In this document: positions 24,355 through 33,394 of the stretch, in pieces
Layout of the letters: each line of letters begins with the position of its first letter
Numbering within the stretch: position 1 is the stretch's first letter
Assembly: GCF_017948245.1 (NCBI RefSeq)
Contig: NZ_CP072865.1
Span: 3,063,501 to 3,127,500, forward strand
Direction of reading: 5' to 3'
Source of the DNA: Rhizobium sp. NLR16a
GTDB lineage: Bacteria > Pseudomonadota > Alphaproteobacteria > Rhizobiales > Rhizobiaceae
Length of the DNA stretch: 64,000 bases
Notes under the pieces: generated by a model
Seen by the model: the letters and a program-made list of their open reading frames with translations, nothing else
What the model was told of the DNA's origin: nothing
The model's database searches: none
Made by a program: the position numbers and the translations under genes

Positions 24355-24960
24355 ATGTCCTTATCGACGCTGAAGAACAGACGGGAACGTGGCTTCTTCG
24401 ATGGCCAGTTCCTCATCGCCATGCCCGGCATGGAAGACCGCAATTTTGCGCGCACGGTGATTTACATCTGCGCGCATTCGGATGCCGGCGCCATGGGCTT
24501 CGTCATCAACCGGCCGCAGAGCCTCACCTTCACCGACGTGCTCCAGCATCTCGACATGATCAAGCAGGAAGAACCGATCGTGCTGCCGCAGCGGGCGCGC
24601 GATTTCCCGATCCAGACGGGCGGCCCGGTGGAGAGCGGCCGCGGCTTCGTGCTGCATTCGGACGATTATGCCAGCGACTCCTCGATCCCGGTCAGCGACG
24701 ACATCTGCCTGACGGCAACGCTCGACATCGTGCGCGCCATCTCCAAGGGCGCGGGGCCGAAGCGCGCGACGATGCTGCTCGGCTATTCCTCCTGGGCGGC
24801 CGGCCAGCTGGAAAACGAGGTCGCCAACAATGGCTGGCTCACCTGCCCTGCCAATGAGGAACTGATCTTCGACCGCAATCTCGACGACAAATACGAGCGG
24901 GCGCTCGCCGGCATGGGCATCAACGCCGCCATGCTTTCGGCTGAAGCCGGCCACGCCTGA
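24355..24960 (+). CDS. AlgH / UPF0301 (DUF179) family protein
   Basis: A 201-residue YqgE/AlgH-fold protein. It shows [29 protein letters not shown] and the late [14 protein letters not shown] block followed by NGWL, all typical of the family. The ATG at 24355 has an excellent AGGAGG site seven bases away; earlier in-frame starts do not. The biochemical role of AlgH proteins is still unclear. The stop codon lies in the first unit of an 18-bp tandem repeat. Confidence 0.92.
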   Translation: MSLSTLKNRRERGFFDGQFLIAMPGMEDRNFARTVIYICAHSDAGAMGFVINRPQSLTFTDVLQHLDMIKQEEPIVLPQRARDFPIQTGGPVESGRGFVLHSDDYASDSSIPVSDDICLTATLDIVRAISKGAGPKRATMLLGYSSWAAGQLENEVANNGWLTCPANEELIFDRNLDDKYERALAGMGINAAMLSAEAGHA

Positions 24961-25005
24961 CGGTCGCGGCTCACCTGACGGTCGCGGCTCACCTGACGGT
25001 CGCGG
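24956..25005 (+). repeat. 18-bp tandem repeat across the UPF0301 stop codon
   Basis: CCTGACGGTCGCGGCTCA occurs at 24956-24973 and 24974-24991, then a partial third copy to ~25005. The first copy contains the TGA stop of the gene. The unit length is a multiple of three. Confidence 0.85.
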
Positions 25006-25079
25006 GAACGAATAGGCGCGAGTGACGTTCCCTTCCCGCGCGGACGAGAGGTCCGTCGCCGAGAATGGAGACATCACAG

Positions 25080-25271
25080 ATGGGTAGCACCAGCGACAAG
25101 ATTTCAGGCAAGGCAAACGAAATTGCCGGCAAGACCAAGCAGGCCGCCGGCAAGGCCATGGGCGATCGCGACATGCAGGCCAAGGGCGACGTCCAGGAAG
25201 CCAAGGGCAAGGGGCAGGTCGCAGCCGGCAAGGTCAAGGACAAGCTCAAGGGCGCCGTCGACCGGCTCTGA
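25080..25271 (+). CDS. CsbD-like stress protein
   Basis: A 63-residue, highly charged, Lys/Ala/Gly-rich protein of the CsbD family: repeated K-A-N-E-I-A-G-K-T-K / A-A-G-K-A helices, KGDVQEAKGKGQ, then KVKDKLKGAVDRL at the end. It is predicted to be mostly helical or disordered and cytoplasmic. The ATG at 25080 follows a GGAG site at suitable spacing; an in-frame ATG at 25065 overlaps that site. CsbD proteins are general-stress induced in many bacteria, but their mechanism is unknown. A strong terminator follows at once. Confidence 0.88.
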   Translation: MGSTSDKISGKANEIAGKTKQAAGKAMGDRDMQAKGDVQEAKGKGQVAAGKVKDKLKGAVDRL

Positions 25272-25295
25272 ACCACAGCAGCCCGGATAAACCAT

Positions 25296-25327
25296 GCCTG
25301 CTGCGCACGCGCGCAGCGGGCATTTTT
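25296..25327 (+). terminator. rho-independent terminator after the CsbD-like gene
   Basis: An 11-bp stem (GCCTGCTGCGC / GCGCAGCGGGC, one wobble) with a 4-base loop and a run of five T's. Confidence 0.88.
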
Positions 25328-25360
25328 AATCCGCCCCCCCGCCTTGCAGAGATCAGTACG

Positions 25361-26437
25361 ATGAAACTCTTTGCCTGCGACAATTGCGACCAGGTCGTCC
25401 ACTTCGACAATCGTCACTGCGTGCGCTGCAACCATCGCCTCGGCTTCCTGCCCGGCGACCTCGCGATGCATGCGCTGGAGCCGCGCGATGAGACGGCCTG
25501 GCAGCTCGTTTCCGATCCCGACCGGCACGTGGGCTTCTGCGCCAATGCCGGCCTCGACATCTGCAACTGGCTGGTGGAGGACGAGAGCGACAGTGAATTC
25601 TGCGCCGCCTGCCGCCACAACCGGCTGGTTCCGAACACCGATACCCAGAACGGCATAGACCGCTGGCGGCGCATCGGTCAGGCGCAGCGTCATCTCTTCT
25701 ATTCGCTGCTGCGCTGGAGGCTGCCGCATCCCGATCGCGGCGAAGATCCGCATGGCGGCCTGGTCTTCGATTTCCTCGAGGATTCCCTGCAGGGCAACGG
25801 CAATGTCGTGCCGGCCATGACCGGCCATGAGGAAGGCCTGATCACCATCCGCGCCGCCGAAGCCGACGACGCCACCCGCGAACAAGCGCGCAGCTCGATG
25901 AACGAACCTTACCGCACGCTGCTCGGCCATTTCCGCCACGAGACCGGCCATTTCATCTGGAACAAGCTGGTGCGCGATCAGAACGGCCTCGATGATTTCC
26001 GCGCCGTCTTCGGCGACGAGCGGCAGGATTATGCGGCGGCCCTCCAGAAACACTATGCCGCCGGCCCGCCCTTGGGATGGCAGGATAATTTCATCAGCGC
26101 CTATGCTTCGTCACATCCTTGGGAGGATTTCGCCGAATGCTTCGCGCATTACCTCCATATCGTCGATACGCTGGAGACGGCCCGCGCCTTCGGCATCGCC
26201 ATCGATCCGCGCGGCCACGAGGAAATCGCAGGCGAGGTCGATTTTCTTCCCTATCGGGCACAGAGCGCCGAGCAGCTCGTCAGCGCCTGGGTGCCGCTCA
26301 GCCTCGCAATCAACGCCATCCAGCGCAGCATGGGTCAGCCCGACTCCTATCCCTTCGTGCTCTCCTCGCCTGTTGTGGCCAAGCTCGAATATCTGCATCG
26401 GCTGATCCAGGGGTCGGCGACGGCGTCGCAGCATTGA
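25361..26437 (+). CDS. zinc-ribbon plus putative zinc metallopeptidase protein
   Basis: A 358-residue protein. The N-terminus is a zinc ribbon (CDNCDQVVHFDN, then CVRCNHRLGF), and another cysteine pair follows (EFCAACRHNR). The main domain is a putative metallopeptidase with the HExxH motif in RHETGHFIWNKL (around residue 190), followed ~65 residues later by WEDFAECFAHYLHI, which supplies the third ligand. This matches the bacterial 'putative zinc-binding metallopeptidase' family (DUF2248 type). No signal peptide, so cytoplasmic. The start is the ATG at 25361. Substrate unknown. Confidence 0.85.
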   Translation: MKLFACDNCDQVVHFDNRHCVRCNHRLGFLPGDLAMHALEPRDETAWQLVSDPDRHVGFCANAGLDICNWLVEDESDSEFCAACRHNRLVPNTDTQNGIDRWRRIGQAQRHLFYSLLRWRLPHPDRGEDPHGGLVFDFLEDSLQGNGNVVPAMTGHEEGLITIRAAEADDATREQARSSMNEPYRTLLGHFRHETGHFIWNKLVRDQNGLDDFRAVFGDERQDYAAALQKHYAAGPPLGWQDNFISAYASSHPWEDFAECFAHYLHIVDTLETARAFGIAIDPRGHEEIAGEVDFLPYRAQSAEQLVSAWVPLSLAINAIQRSMGQPDSYPFVLSSPVVAKLEYLHRLIQGSATASQH

Positions 26438-26640
26438 GATGAAAAGTGCTCGTCATCGGATGAGTCCGCCCATTGTCGGCTTTCGGGGACGAATTGGCTG
26501 GGACGACACCAGATATTCCGTCATCCTCGGCCTCGAGCAGGTCAAGCCCGAGCATGACGGAGATTGGGTTGAACCGACGGGCACATTCACGCCGCCAGTG
26601 CTTTATTGAGAGAGGTGCGTAACGGCAAAACCTCCCACAC
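26438..26640. other. gap with palindromic repeat, between metallopeptidase and rnhA
   Basis: Convergent intergenic DNA with a repeat related to those at 56330-56435: the core lies at ~26518-26570 (CCGTCATCCTCGGCC ... AAGCCCGAGCATGACGGAG). No gene seen. Confidence 0.5.
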
Positions 26641-27096
26641 TTAAAACGAAATCGCCTTGCCCTTCTTGAACGGCTCCATGCCCCGGCGCGCAAGTTCATC
26701 CGCGCGTTCGTTTTCCGGGTGGCCGGCGTGGCCCTTGACCCAGTGCAGCGTCACCTTGTGGCGGTTACGGGCTTCCTCAAGCGCCTGCCAGAGTTCGGCA
26801 TTCTTCACCGGCTTCTTGTCCGATGTCTTCCAGCCGTTTTTCTTCCAGCCGAAGATCCACTTGGAGATGCCGTCCTTGACGTAGGCGCTGTCGGTATAGA
26901 GGTCGACTTCGCAAGGGCTCTTCAGCGCCTGCAACGCCGAGATCGCCGCCATCAGCTCCATGCGATTGTTGGTCGTCTCCGCCTCGCCGCCGCAAAGCTC
27001 CTTTTCGACCTCGCCATAACGCAACACTGCGCCCCAGCCGCCGGGACCGGGATTGCCGGAACATGCGCCGTCGGTGAAGATATCGACGTGTTTCAT
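26641..27096 (-). CDS. rnhA: ribonuclease HI
   Basis: A 151-residue endonuclease that cuts RNA in RNA-DNA hybrids (R-loops, primers). The catalytic carboxylates are visible: Asp9 in [12 protein letters not shown], Glu in [11 protein letters not shown], Asp in DLYTDSAYV and the final Asp in [11 protein letters not shown], with the basic handle region [16 protein letters not shown]. The length is normal. The start overlaps the thrB stop by four bases, so it is translated together with thrB, as in other Rhizobiales. Confidence 0.96.
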   Translation of the reverse strand: MKHVDIFTDGACSGNPGPGGWGAVLRYGEVEKELCGGEAETTNNRMELMAAISALQALKSPCEVDLYTDSAYVKDGISKWIFGWKKNGWKTSDKKPVKNAELWQALEEARNRHKVTLHWVKGHAGHPENERADELARRGMEPFKKGKAISF

Positions 27097-28058
27097 AGGC
27101 TCAATCCGTATTCGGCGGCCGAGCCGATCTGGCGGTGGAAGCGCAGCTTGCGCAGATATTCGAGCGGGTCCTTCTTGGTGACCATGGCGCCCTCCGGCGT
27201 CATCAGCCAGTCATAGAGCCGGGTCAGGAAGAAGCGCAGCGCCGAGCCGCGCGCGAGCACCGGCAGGGCGGCGATTTCTTCACCGCTCAACGGCCTGACG
27301 CTCTGATAACCCTCGAGCATCGCCATGCCCTTGGTGATGTTGTAGGCGCCGTCCTTCTCGAAGCACCAGGCGTTCAGGCAGATCGAGACGTCATAGGCGA
27401 GCAGGTCGTTGCAGGCGAAATAGAAATCGATCAGGCCGGAGAGCTCGTCGCCGAGGAAGAAGACGTTGTCGGGGAAGAGGTCGGCATGGATGACGCCGGA
27501 CGGCAGGCACTTCGGCCAGGCGGCGGCGAGAAAATCAAGCTCCTTGCGGATCTCGCCCTGCAGGCCGGGTTCGACCTCGTCGGCACGCGCCTCGGACTTC
27601 TCCCAGAGCCCCCGCCAGCCATCGAGCGACAGGGCGTTCGGCCGTTTCAACTCGAAGCCCTCGCCGGCCACGTGCATTTCGGCCAGCGCCCGGCCGACCT
27701 CGCGGCAATGCTTTGCCTCCGGCTTTCTCAGCCACATGCCTTCGAGGAAGGAAATCAGCGCGGCCGGGCGGCCGGAGAGCGAGCCGAGCAGCGCGCCGTC
27801 GCGGCGCGGCAATGGCAATGGACAGGACAGGCCGCGGGCCGAGAGATGCTGCATCAAGCCGAGGAAGAAAGGCAGGTCACTCTTTTCCACGCGCTTCTCA
27901 TAAAGCGTCAGAATCAGCGGCGCCTTGGAGGTATGCAGCAGGAAATTGGAGTTTTCGACGCCTTCGGCGATGCCCTTGTAGGAGAGCAGCGTGCCTGCAT
28001 CATATTCCGTCAGGAACCATTTCAGATCGTCTTCGGCGATATCGGTGTAGACTGCCAA
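27093..28058 (-). CDS. thrB: homoserine kinase (ThrB, choline-kinase fold)
   Basis: A 321-residue homoserine kinase of the aminoglycoside-phosphotransferase fold found in Alphaproteobacteria (not the GHMP type). It has the N-terminus [15 protein letters not shown], the catalytic loop [13 protein letters not shown] (HxDxxxxN) and the metal motif [10 protein letters not shown]. It phosphorylates homoserine to make the substrate of ThrC. The start codon is TTG at 28056-28058, chosen because it gives the family's usual N-terminus; the ribosome site is weak. It lies between ispH and rnhA on one strand. Confidence 0.94.
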   Translation of the reverse strand: MAVYTDIAEDDLKWFLTEYDAGTLLSYKGIAEGVENSNFLLHTSKAPLILTLYEKRVEKSDLPFFLGLMQHLSARGLSCPLPLPRRDGALLGSLSGRPAALISFLEGMWLRKPEAKHCREVGRALAEMHVAGEGFELKRPNALSLDGWRGLWEKSEARADEVEPGLQGEIRKELDFLAAAWPKCLPSGVIHADLFPDNVFFLGDELSGLIDFYFACNDLLAYDVSICLNAWCFEKDGAYNITKGMAMLEGYQSVRPLSGEEIAALPVLARGSALRFFLTRLYDWLMTPEGAMVTKKDPLEYLRKLRFHRQIGSAAEYGLSL

Positions 28059-28110
28059 GTGAAGTCTCGTCTCTGTATGATGGATGGATGACCTGGGACG
28101 CGATCGCGGC

Positions 28111-29112
28111 CTAGCCGTTGACGAACGCCATGTCGGCCGCGGTCAGCTCGATGCTGCGCAATTCGCGGTTGACCAGGAAGTTTTCGGTTTCCTGCACCGT
28201 CTCGGCCAGTTCGACGCGGGCATCGAAGCGGGCGCGGAAGGCTTCGATGATTTCGTTGACGATCACCTCCGGCGCCGAGGCGCCGGCGGAAAGGCCAAGC
28301 GTCGAAATCGCGCCGATCTCCTCCCAGTCGAGCTCTGCGGCGCGCTGGACGAGGATCGATTTCTTCGCCCCTGCCCTCAGCGCCACTTCCACGAGGCGCT
28401 TGGAATTGGAGGAATTCGGTGCGCCGACAATGATGAAAAGATCGCAGCCGGGGGCCGCCTGCTTCACCACTTCCTGGCGGTTGGTCGTCGCATAACAGAT
28501 CGAATCCGCCGCCGGCGCAGTCAGGTTGGGAAATCGCTCCTGGAGGCGGGCGATGACGCCGGCGGTATCGTCGACCGACAGCGTCGTCTGGGTGACATAA
28601 CCGAGATTGTCGGGGTCGGCCGGGGCGTAGGCGTCGGCATCCTCGATCGTCTCGATCAGCGAAACCGCGCCTTCCGGCAACTGCCCCATCGTGCCGATCA
28701 CTTCCGGGTGGCCGGCGTGGCCGATGAGGACGACGTGGCGGCCAAGTCGATTGTGGCGCATTGCCTGCTTGTGGACCTTGGAGACCAGCGGACAGGTGGC
28801 GTCGAGATAGAAAAGGTTGCGGCTCGCGGCATCCTCAGGCACCGATTTCGGCACGCCATGGGCCGAGAAGACCACCGGCTGGGCCCGATGCTCGGGCGGG
28901 ATCTCGTCCAGTTCCTCGACGAAGACGGCGCCCTTGGCCTCCAGCCCCTCGACGACATAACGATTGTGGACGATCTCGTGGCGCACATAGACCGGCGCGC
29001 CATAGGATTTCAGCGCCAGCACGACGATCTGGATGGCGCGGTCGACGCCGGCGCAGAAGCCGCGCGGCCCGCAGAGCCTGATCGTCAAGGGAGGTTTCGC
29101 CGCAATATTCAT
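28111..29112 (-). CDS. ispH: 4-hydroxy-3-methylbut-2-enyl diphosphate reductase
   Basis: The last enzyme of the MEP isoprenoid pathway, making IPP and DMAPP. It is 333 residues long, with the three cysteines that hold the iron-sulfur cluster in [11 protein letters not shown] (Cys20), [11 protein letters not shown] and [11 protein letters not shown], and the family phrases [21 protein letters not shown] and [13 protein letters not shown]. It is followed by thrB and rnhA on the same strand. Confidence 0.97.
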   Translation of the reverse strand: MNIAAKPPLTIRLCGPRGFCAGVDRAIQIVVLALKSYGAPVYVRHEIVHNRYVVEGLEAKGAVFVEELDEIPPEHRAQPVVFSAHGVPKSVPEDAASRNLFYLDATCPLVSKVHKQAMRHNRLGRHVVLIGHAGHPEVIGTMGQLPEGAVSLIETIEDADAYAPADPDNLGYVTQTTLSVDDTAGVIARLQERFPNLTAPAADSICYATTNRQEVVKQAAPGCDLFIIVGAPNSSNSKRLVEVALRAGAKKSILVQRAAELDWEEIGAISTLGLSAGASAPEVIVNEIIEAFRARFDARVELAETVQETENFLVNRELRSIELTAADMAFVNG

Positions 29113-29186
29113 GTCCGTTCCGTCAAAATTCCGTCCGATAGGAGTAAGGGACCTCTAGCCCAATATGGCCGGGAATTGAAGCGATA

Positions 29187-29942
29187 CTATTGCCGAGGTG
29201 CCCTGCCGGGTTTTCGGAACCAGGAGATCGCCACCACGGTGACGAGCACGGCGGCAAGCCCGTACCAGGTCAGGGCATACTGCAGATGATCGTTCGGCAG
29301 ATCGACCTGGGTGACGCCGCCGATCGGCAGGCCGGCCGGGTTGGGCGTGGAATCGGCGTCGACGAAGAACGGGATGACGCGCGCCTTCTCCAGGCCGACG
29401 CTGTCAGCCATGACGTCGAGGTCCTTCCAGTAGAAGATGTTCTTGGCGACGTCGTTATCGGGCACCAGCCAGGAGGGCTTGCCGGCAAGTTTGGCGCGCG
29501 CGAGGCCCGTGACCGTCTGCTGATCAGTCAGCTGGCCCTGCATGCGCATTTCCGGCTCCTTGTTCTCATAGGGAACGAAGCCGCGGTTGACGAAGAGGAT
29601 GCGCCCGTCCGCAAGCTCGAGCGGGGTATAGACGTAAAAGCCGGTCTGGCCGCGCCAAGTGGCGAAGAAGTGCCGCTCCTTGTTGTTGATGTAGCGGCCG
29701 GTGGCGGTAACCTTGCGGTATTCGATGTCGCCGCCGGAAGCCGCCATCGCCTCGATGCCGGCGAGCGGCACCGGCGCGGCAGCCTGGCGCGCGGCGATGT
29801 CGGCGAGCAGGCCTTGCTTCCAGGTGAGGCGCTGCAGCTGCCAGGTGCCGAGCGAAACCAGAATGGCAAGGGCAACCAGCACCAGAAAGCCGGATATGAC
29901 AGGCAGCCGGCGGCGCGGCCCGGCGTGATCGACATCAGTCAC
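29187..29942 (-). CDS. surf1: SURF1 family cytochrome oxidase assembly protein
   Basis: A 251-residue inner-membrane protein with the SURF1 layout: an N-terminal membrane helix (LPVISGFLVLVALAILVSLG, then TWQLQRL), a periplasmic domain, and a C-terminal helix near residues 220-240 (YALTWYGLAAVLVTVVAISW). The conserved GFVPYENK and YFxxDxxP-like FFVDADSTPNPAG segments are present. It helps heme a insertion into CtaD. It overlaps the DUF983 gene by eight bases. Confidence 0.93.
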   Translation of the reverse strand: MTDVDHAGPRRRLPVISGFLVLVALAILVSLGTWQLQRLTWKQGLLADIAARQAAAPVPLAGIEAMAASGGDIEYRKVTATGRYINNKERHFFATWRGQTGFYVYTPLELADGRILFVNRGFVPYENKEPEMRMQGQLTDQQTVTGLARAKLAGKPSWLVPDNDVAKNIFYWKDLDVMADSVGLEKARVIPFFVDADSTPNPAGLPIGGVTQVDLPNDHLQYALTWYGLAAVLVTVVAISWFRKPGRAPRQ

Positions 29943-30315
29943 TCAGACGTCCTTCGCGGGCATTATGACGGTACTGCATGGCAATCAGGATGCCCTTGAA
30001 CCAGCGCAGCGTCAGGAGCGACAGGATGATCGTCAGCGGCGCGAAAATAAGGATGTGCACCCAGATCGGCGGCCCATAATTGACCTGCAGCCACAGCACC
30101 ATGCCAATGATAATGAAGCCGACGATGAGGATGACGAAGACGGCCGGGCCATCACCGGAATCGGCGAAGGAATAATCGAGGCCGCAGGAGGCGCAACGCG
30201 GCTTCAGGCCGAGCAGGCCATCGAACAGCTTGCCATGACCGCAGCGCGGGCAGCAGCCCTTGATACCGGTTTTCACCGGATCGAGAGGGGGAAATTGCGC
30301 GCTGTCCTCGCTCAT
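29935..30315 (-). CDS. DUF983 family membrane protein
   Basis: A 126-residue protein with a zinc-ribbon-like N-terminus (GCCPRCGHGKLF, then RCASCGLDYSF) and two membrane helices (AVFVILIVGFIIIGMVLW and IWVHILIFAPLTIILSLLTL). DUF983 proteins travel with aa3 oxidase genes in Alphaproteobacteria, and a role in oxidase assembly is inferred. The ATG at 30313-30315 was chosen over an upstream frame extension with no ribosome site. Confidence 0.88.
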   Translation of the reverse strand: MSEDSAQFPPLDPVKTGIKGCCPRCGHGKLFDGLLGLKPRCASCGLDYSFADSGDGPAVFVILIVGFIIIGMVLWLQVNYGPPIWVHILIFAPLTIILSLLTLRWFKGILIAMQYRHNAREGRLSD

Positions 30316-30454
30316 GCTGTTCCTTTGCGCGGCCACTTGCGACCGCGGCTTTTTCGATGCTGCCTTAACTCTCCCATAAAGTATTCGCATCCCGAATGGA
30401 AATGCCTGCGCGATTTCGCCTCACCGATTCGCGCCAAACAGAAGAAGAAGACTG

Positions 30455-31096
30455 ATGACCAATGACAGCCATGCCGGACAGATCATTATCCTGAACGGCG
30501 CGCCGCGCAGCGGCAAATCCAGCATTGCCCGGGCGATCCAAGACGAATTCGAGGGACCGTGGATCAACCTCGGCGTCGACAGCTACAATGCGATGACGCC
30601 GCAGCGCTATTTGCCCGGCATCGGGCTCAGGCCCGGCGGCGAGCGGCCGGAGCTCGAAGAGCTGATACCTTTCCTCTATGCCGCCCTTTACGAGTCGATC
30701 GCCATCCATGCCGGATTGGGCCTCAACGTCGTCGCCGATCTCGGCCATCACGACAGCTATTCGCACCCACTCGGCATACTTCCCGACTGCGCCCGGCGTC
30801 TCGATGGATTTTCCGTGCTGTTCGTCGGCGTGCGCTGTCCGCTCGAGACGATCATGCAGCGGCGAGACATTGAACAAGACGGCCGCGAGACGCTGTATCT
30901 CCGCGCCACTGCGGACATGCCGGTTCCCGAACCGGTGCAGCGCTGGCAGGACGAGGTGCACCGGCCAGGCATCTACGACATGGAGGTCGATACCTCGGTG
31001 CTGACCGCCGACGAATGCGCCGAGGCAATCCGCCAACGCCTCGATCTCGGCATCCCCGGACCTTCGGCCTTCGAAAGGATCGCTGGCGGACGTTGA
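30455..31096 (+). CDS. chloramphenicol phosphotransferase-like P-loop kinase
   Basis: A 213-residue P-loop protein of the CPT family. Walker A is LNGAPRSGKSS near residue 14, followed by INLGVDSYNAMTPQRYLPGIG, where the Asp of the VD motif corresponds to the catalytic residue of CPT, and a GVRCPLETIMQRR lid helix. The substrate is unknown: homologues phosphorylate chloramphenicol, but most chromosomal copies have no shown resistance role. It is read on the plus strand inside a minus-strand block of oxidase genes, so it looks like an insertion relative to the usual order. Confidence 0.85.
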   Translation: MTNDSHAGQIIILNGAPRSGKSSIARAIQDEFEGPWINLGVDSYNAMTPQRYLPGIGLRPGGERPELEELIPFLYAALYESIAIHAGLGLNVVADLGHHDSYSHPLGILPDCARRLDGFSVLFVGVRCPLETIMQRRDIEQDGRETLYLRATADMPVPEPVQRWQDEVHRPGIYDMEVDTSVLTADECAEAIRQRLDLGIPGPSAFERIAGGR

Positions 31097-31106
31097 TGCC
31101 AATCGT

Positions 31107-31157
31107 ACGTCCCACTCTCCATTAGGCTCAGGCTTGACCGACTTGACGCGAGCATCG
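31107..31157. repeat. degenerate copy of the dispersed palindromic repeat
   Basis: Contains CCCACTCTCCATTAGGCTCAG...CTTGACGCGAGCATCG, a decayed form of the element at 60058-60160 (GATGCTCGGGTCAAGCCCGAG...GAGAGTGGGG). It lies just after the CPT-like gene. Confidence 0.45.
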
Positions 31158-31337
31158 ACGCCGAGTTCGGCGGCAAATGCCACCATGATCGCTTCCAGGT
31201 GCGAAGCTGGGGCAGGAATCGACGAGAACATCGACATCTTTGCCATTTGCCGACGACGATGCGCCCCGCCCATCCGGGTAATATCAATGTGATCGATCGC
31301 GGCGTAGTGTTCCACTTGGCTTTGAGAGGAGGATGCT

Positions 31338-31601
31338 ATGCCTACCATATTGGCCTACCACGACGTCAAGGACGTCAAACATTGGCTCACTTCACCGCGC
31401 CGCAAAGAGGTCTTCGAGCCCCTCGGCTGCACAAACATTCGTACGTTTGTCGATCCACAGGCGTCCAATCGCGTTGGCCTCGTCATGGACGTTCCCGACA
31501 TGGGCCGCCTGGAGGAATTTATGAAGTCCAAGCAAGCTGCGGATGCGATGGAGTATGACGGAGTATTGCCGGAGACCTTGGTGATTCTCACTCAATCGTA
31601 G
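31338..31601 (+). CDS. small conserved-looking protein, possibly alpha/beta-barrel
   Basis: An 87-residue cytoplasmic protein: opening strand TILAYHDVKDVKHWL, a central FVDPQASNRVGLVMDVPDMGRLEEFM and a final PETLVILTQS strand. The pattern (strand-helix-strand-helix with xVGLVMDVPDM) recalls small ABM/DUF1330-like dimeric barrels, but this is only a resemblance. The ATG at 31338 has an excellent GAGGAGG site. With the CPT-like gene it forms the plus-strand pair that separates ctaE from DUF983. Confidence 0.7.
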   Translation: MPTILAYHDVKDVKHWLTSPRRKEVFEPLGCTNIRTFVDPQASNRVGLVMDVPDMGRLEEFMKSKQAADAMEYDGVLPETLVILTQS

Positions 31602-31656
31602 CGGGACGTCAGGGGCCGCGCCGTGGATTAAGCCCTGCGATCACGGTGCGTGGAGC

Positions 31657-31690
31657 CAAAACAGAAAAGGCGGACCGAGGCCCGCCTTTC
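31657..31690 (-). terminator. rho-independent terminator of the cta operon
   Basis: On the minus strand, AAAGGCGG pairs with CCGCCTTT across a short loop and is followed by TTTTCTGTTTT, about 20 bases after the ctaE stop. Confidence 0.75.
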
Positions 31691-31709
31691 GCTTGAACAT
31701 CGCTTCCGA

Positions 31710-32588
31710 TCAGCCGGCTGCGACGGGTGCGCCCCAGCCGCCCCAGACATAGATGCAGAAGAACAGGAACAGCCAGACGACGTCGACGAAGTGCCAGTAC
31801 CAGGCGGCTGCCTCGAAGCCGAAATGCTGCTTCGGGGTGAAATCGCCGCGCAGCGCGCGCAGCAGGCAGACCAGCAGGAAGATCGTGCCGACGAGGACGT
31901 GGAAACCGTGGAAGCCGGTCGCCATGAAGAAGGTCGCGCCGTAGATCGAATTCTTGAAGTCGAACGGGGCGTGGGCATATTCGTAGGCCTGCACGCTGGA
32001 GAACAGGATGCCGAGCAGCACGGTCAGCGTCAGGCCCTGAACGAGGCCCTTGCGGTCATTGTGCAGCAGCGCATGGTGCGCCCAGGTGACCGTCGTGCCG
32101 GAGAGCAGCAGGATGACGGTGTTGTAGATCGGCAGGTGCCAGGGATCGAGGACTTCGATGCCCTTCGGCGGCCAGACGCCGCCGGTATAGGCCATGCGCG
32201 AGGCCTGGATCGCCTCGTTCGGAAACAGGCTGGCGTCGAAATAAGCCCAGAACCAGGCGACGAAGAACATCACTTCCGAAGCGATGAACATGATCATGCC
32301 GTAACGCAGGTGCAGCGAGACGACGCGGGTGTGAGAGCCCTCATGGGCTTCCTTCACCGTATCGGCCCACCAGCCGTACATGACGTAAAGAACCAGCACG
32401 AGGCCGATAAAGAAGAGCCAGGGATTGGCGAGTTCAGCGCCAGCGAGCTTGAAGGAGCCGCCGTTCAGGTAACGCATATAGCAGACGCCGCCGATCGCCA
32501 TGATGAAGGCGCCGAGCGAGGCGAGAATCGGCCACGGGCTCGGATCGATGATGTGGTAGTCGTGGTTCTTCTGATGCGCATCGGCCAT
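31710..32588 (-). CDS. ctaE: cytochrome c oxidase subunit III
   Basis: A 292-residue subunit of the aa3-type oxidase in the inner membrane, with seven membrane helices, the N-terminus HDYHIIDPSPWPILASLGAF and conserved FFVAWFWAYFDASL and GFHGFHVLVGTIFLL segments. I chose the ATG at 32586-32588, which gives the usual MADAHQKNHDYH start; nine in-frame codons upstream are not needed. It is the last gene of ctaC-D-B-F-G-E, with its own terminator downstream. Confidence 0.96.
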   Translation of the reverse strand: MADAHQKNHDYHIIDPSPWPILASLGAFIMAIGGVCYMRYLNGGSFKLAGAELANPWLFFIGLVLVLYVMYGWWADTVKEAHEGSHTRVVSLHLRYGMIMFIASEVMFFVAWFWAYFDASLFPNEAIQASRMAYTGGVWPPKGIEVLDPWHLPIYNTVILLLSGTTVTWAHHALLHNDRKGLVQGLTLTVLLGILFSSVQAYEYAHAPFDFKNSIYGATFFMATGFHGFHVLVGTIFLLVCLLRALRGDFTPKQHFGFEAAAWYWHFVDVVWLFLFFCIYVWGGWGAPVAAG

Positions 32589-32648
32589 GTGGCTATCCCC
32601 GGATGTCTTCCTCACTTCGCTCCCGGCATAGCCGGAAACGAGCCTTGA

Positions 32649-33257
32649 TCAAAGTTTCTTTTCAATCTTTACCGTTCCACCCTCATTCGAAGCGACAGGC
32701 TTCGGACCCTCTTTCGGGTAGAACGTATATGACAGCGTCACCGTGTGGATATCTTTCGATTCCACCGCCTTGACGATTTCAGGGTCGATATAGAACACGA
32801 CCGGCATTTCCAGCTTCTCGCCCGGCTTCAGGTCCGTTTCGGTAAAGCAGAAACATTGCACCTTGTTGAAATAGGCGCCCGCTTCGCCCGGCGTGACGTT
32901 GAACACCGCCTGGCCGCGCTGGGTCTCGTTCGAGCGGTTCTCGGCGACGAAATTGACCTGGATGGTTTCGCCGATCTTCGGACTGACCTCGCGCTCGACC
33001 GGCTTGAAATTCCATTGCAGGCCGGGGGCGACATTGGCGTCGAAGGTGACGCGCATCTTGCGGTCCAGCACGATGCTCGACATCTGCTCGACGCGCTGGG
33101 TCGTGCCGTTATAGCCGGTCACCTGGCAGAAGATGCGGTAGAGCGGCACGGCGGCATAGCTCATCGCACCCATGCCGAAGACGAAACTCAGGCACATCAG
33201 CACGACGCCGCCGTTGTTGCGGCCTTGCTTCCTCGGTGCGGCGGCTTTTTCGCTCAT
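32649..33257 (-). CDS. ctaG: cytochrome c oxidase assembly protein CtaG (Cox11)
   Basis: A 202-residue copper chaperone that delivers copper to the CuB site of subunit I. It has an N-terminal membrane anchor ([23 protein letters not shown]), the conserved [15 protein letters not shown] segment and the copper-binding motif QCFCFTE followed by [17 protein letters not shown]. The start overlaps the CoxF-like stop by four bases. Confidence 0.96.
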   Translation of the reverse strand: MSEKAAAPRKQGRNNGGVVLMCLSFVFGMGAMSYAAVPLYRIFCQVTGYNGTTQRVEQMSSIVLDRKMRVTFDANVAPGLQWNFKPVEREVSPKIGETIQVNFVAENRSNETQRGQAVFNVTPGEAGAYFNKVQCFCFTETDLKPGEKLEMPVVFYIDPEIVKAVESKDIHTVTLSYTFYPKEGPKPVASNEGGTVKIEKKL

Positions 33258-33394
33258 CCGGCCATCCCCCCGCCGATCTTGACGATCGTGATCGCATAGA
33301 AGAGGACGACGAGACCGGCCAGCACCAGCCCAAGGGCGATGTTGCGGTTGCGGCGCGACTTCATCTGCTTTTCGGTGAGCTTGACGAGATCCAT
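33254..33394 (-). CDS. CoxF-like small membrane protein
   Basis: A 46-residue protein with a basic N-terminus ([13 protein letters not shown]) and one membrane helix ([20 protein letters not shown]) ending GGGMAG. Such mini-proteins sit between ctaB and ctaG in Rhizobiales and are annotated as CoxF-type assembly factors. The start shares a base with the ctaB stop (TGATG-type), and its own stop overlaps the ctaG start by four bases, so all three are coupled. Its small size makes it easy to miss in annotation. Confidence 0.85.
   Translation of the reverse strand: MDLVKLTEKQMKSRRNRNIALGLVLAGLVVLFYAITIVKIGGGMAG

Noticed and set aside
31090..31270. Short minus-strand reading frame containing GVDARVK...GEW that looks protein-like
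   Set aside because: The phrase is the translation of the dispersed palindromic repeat (also readable at 60121-60157), then continues antisense to the CPT-like gene.
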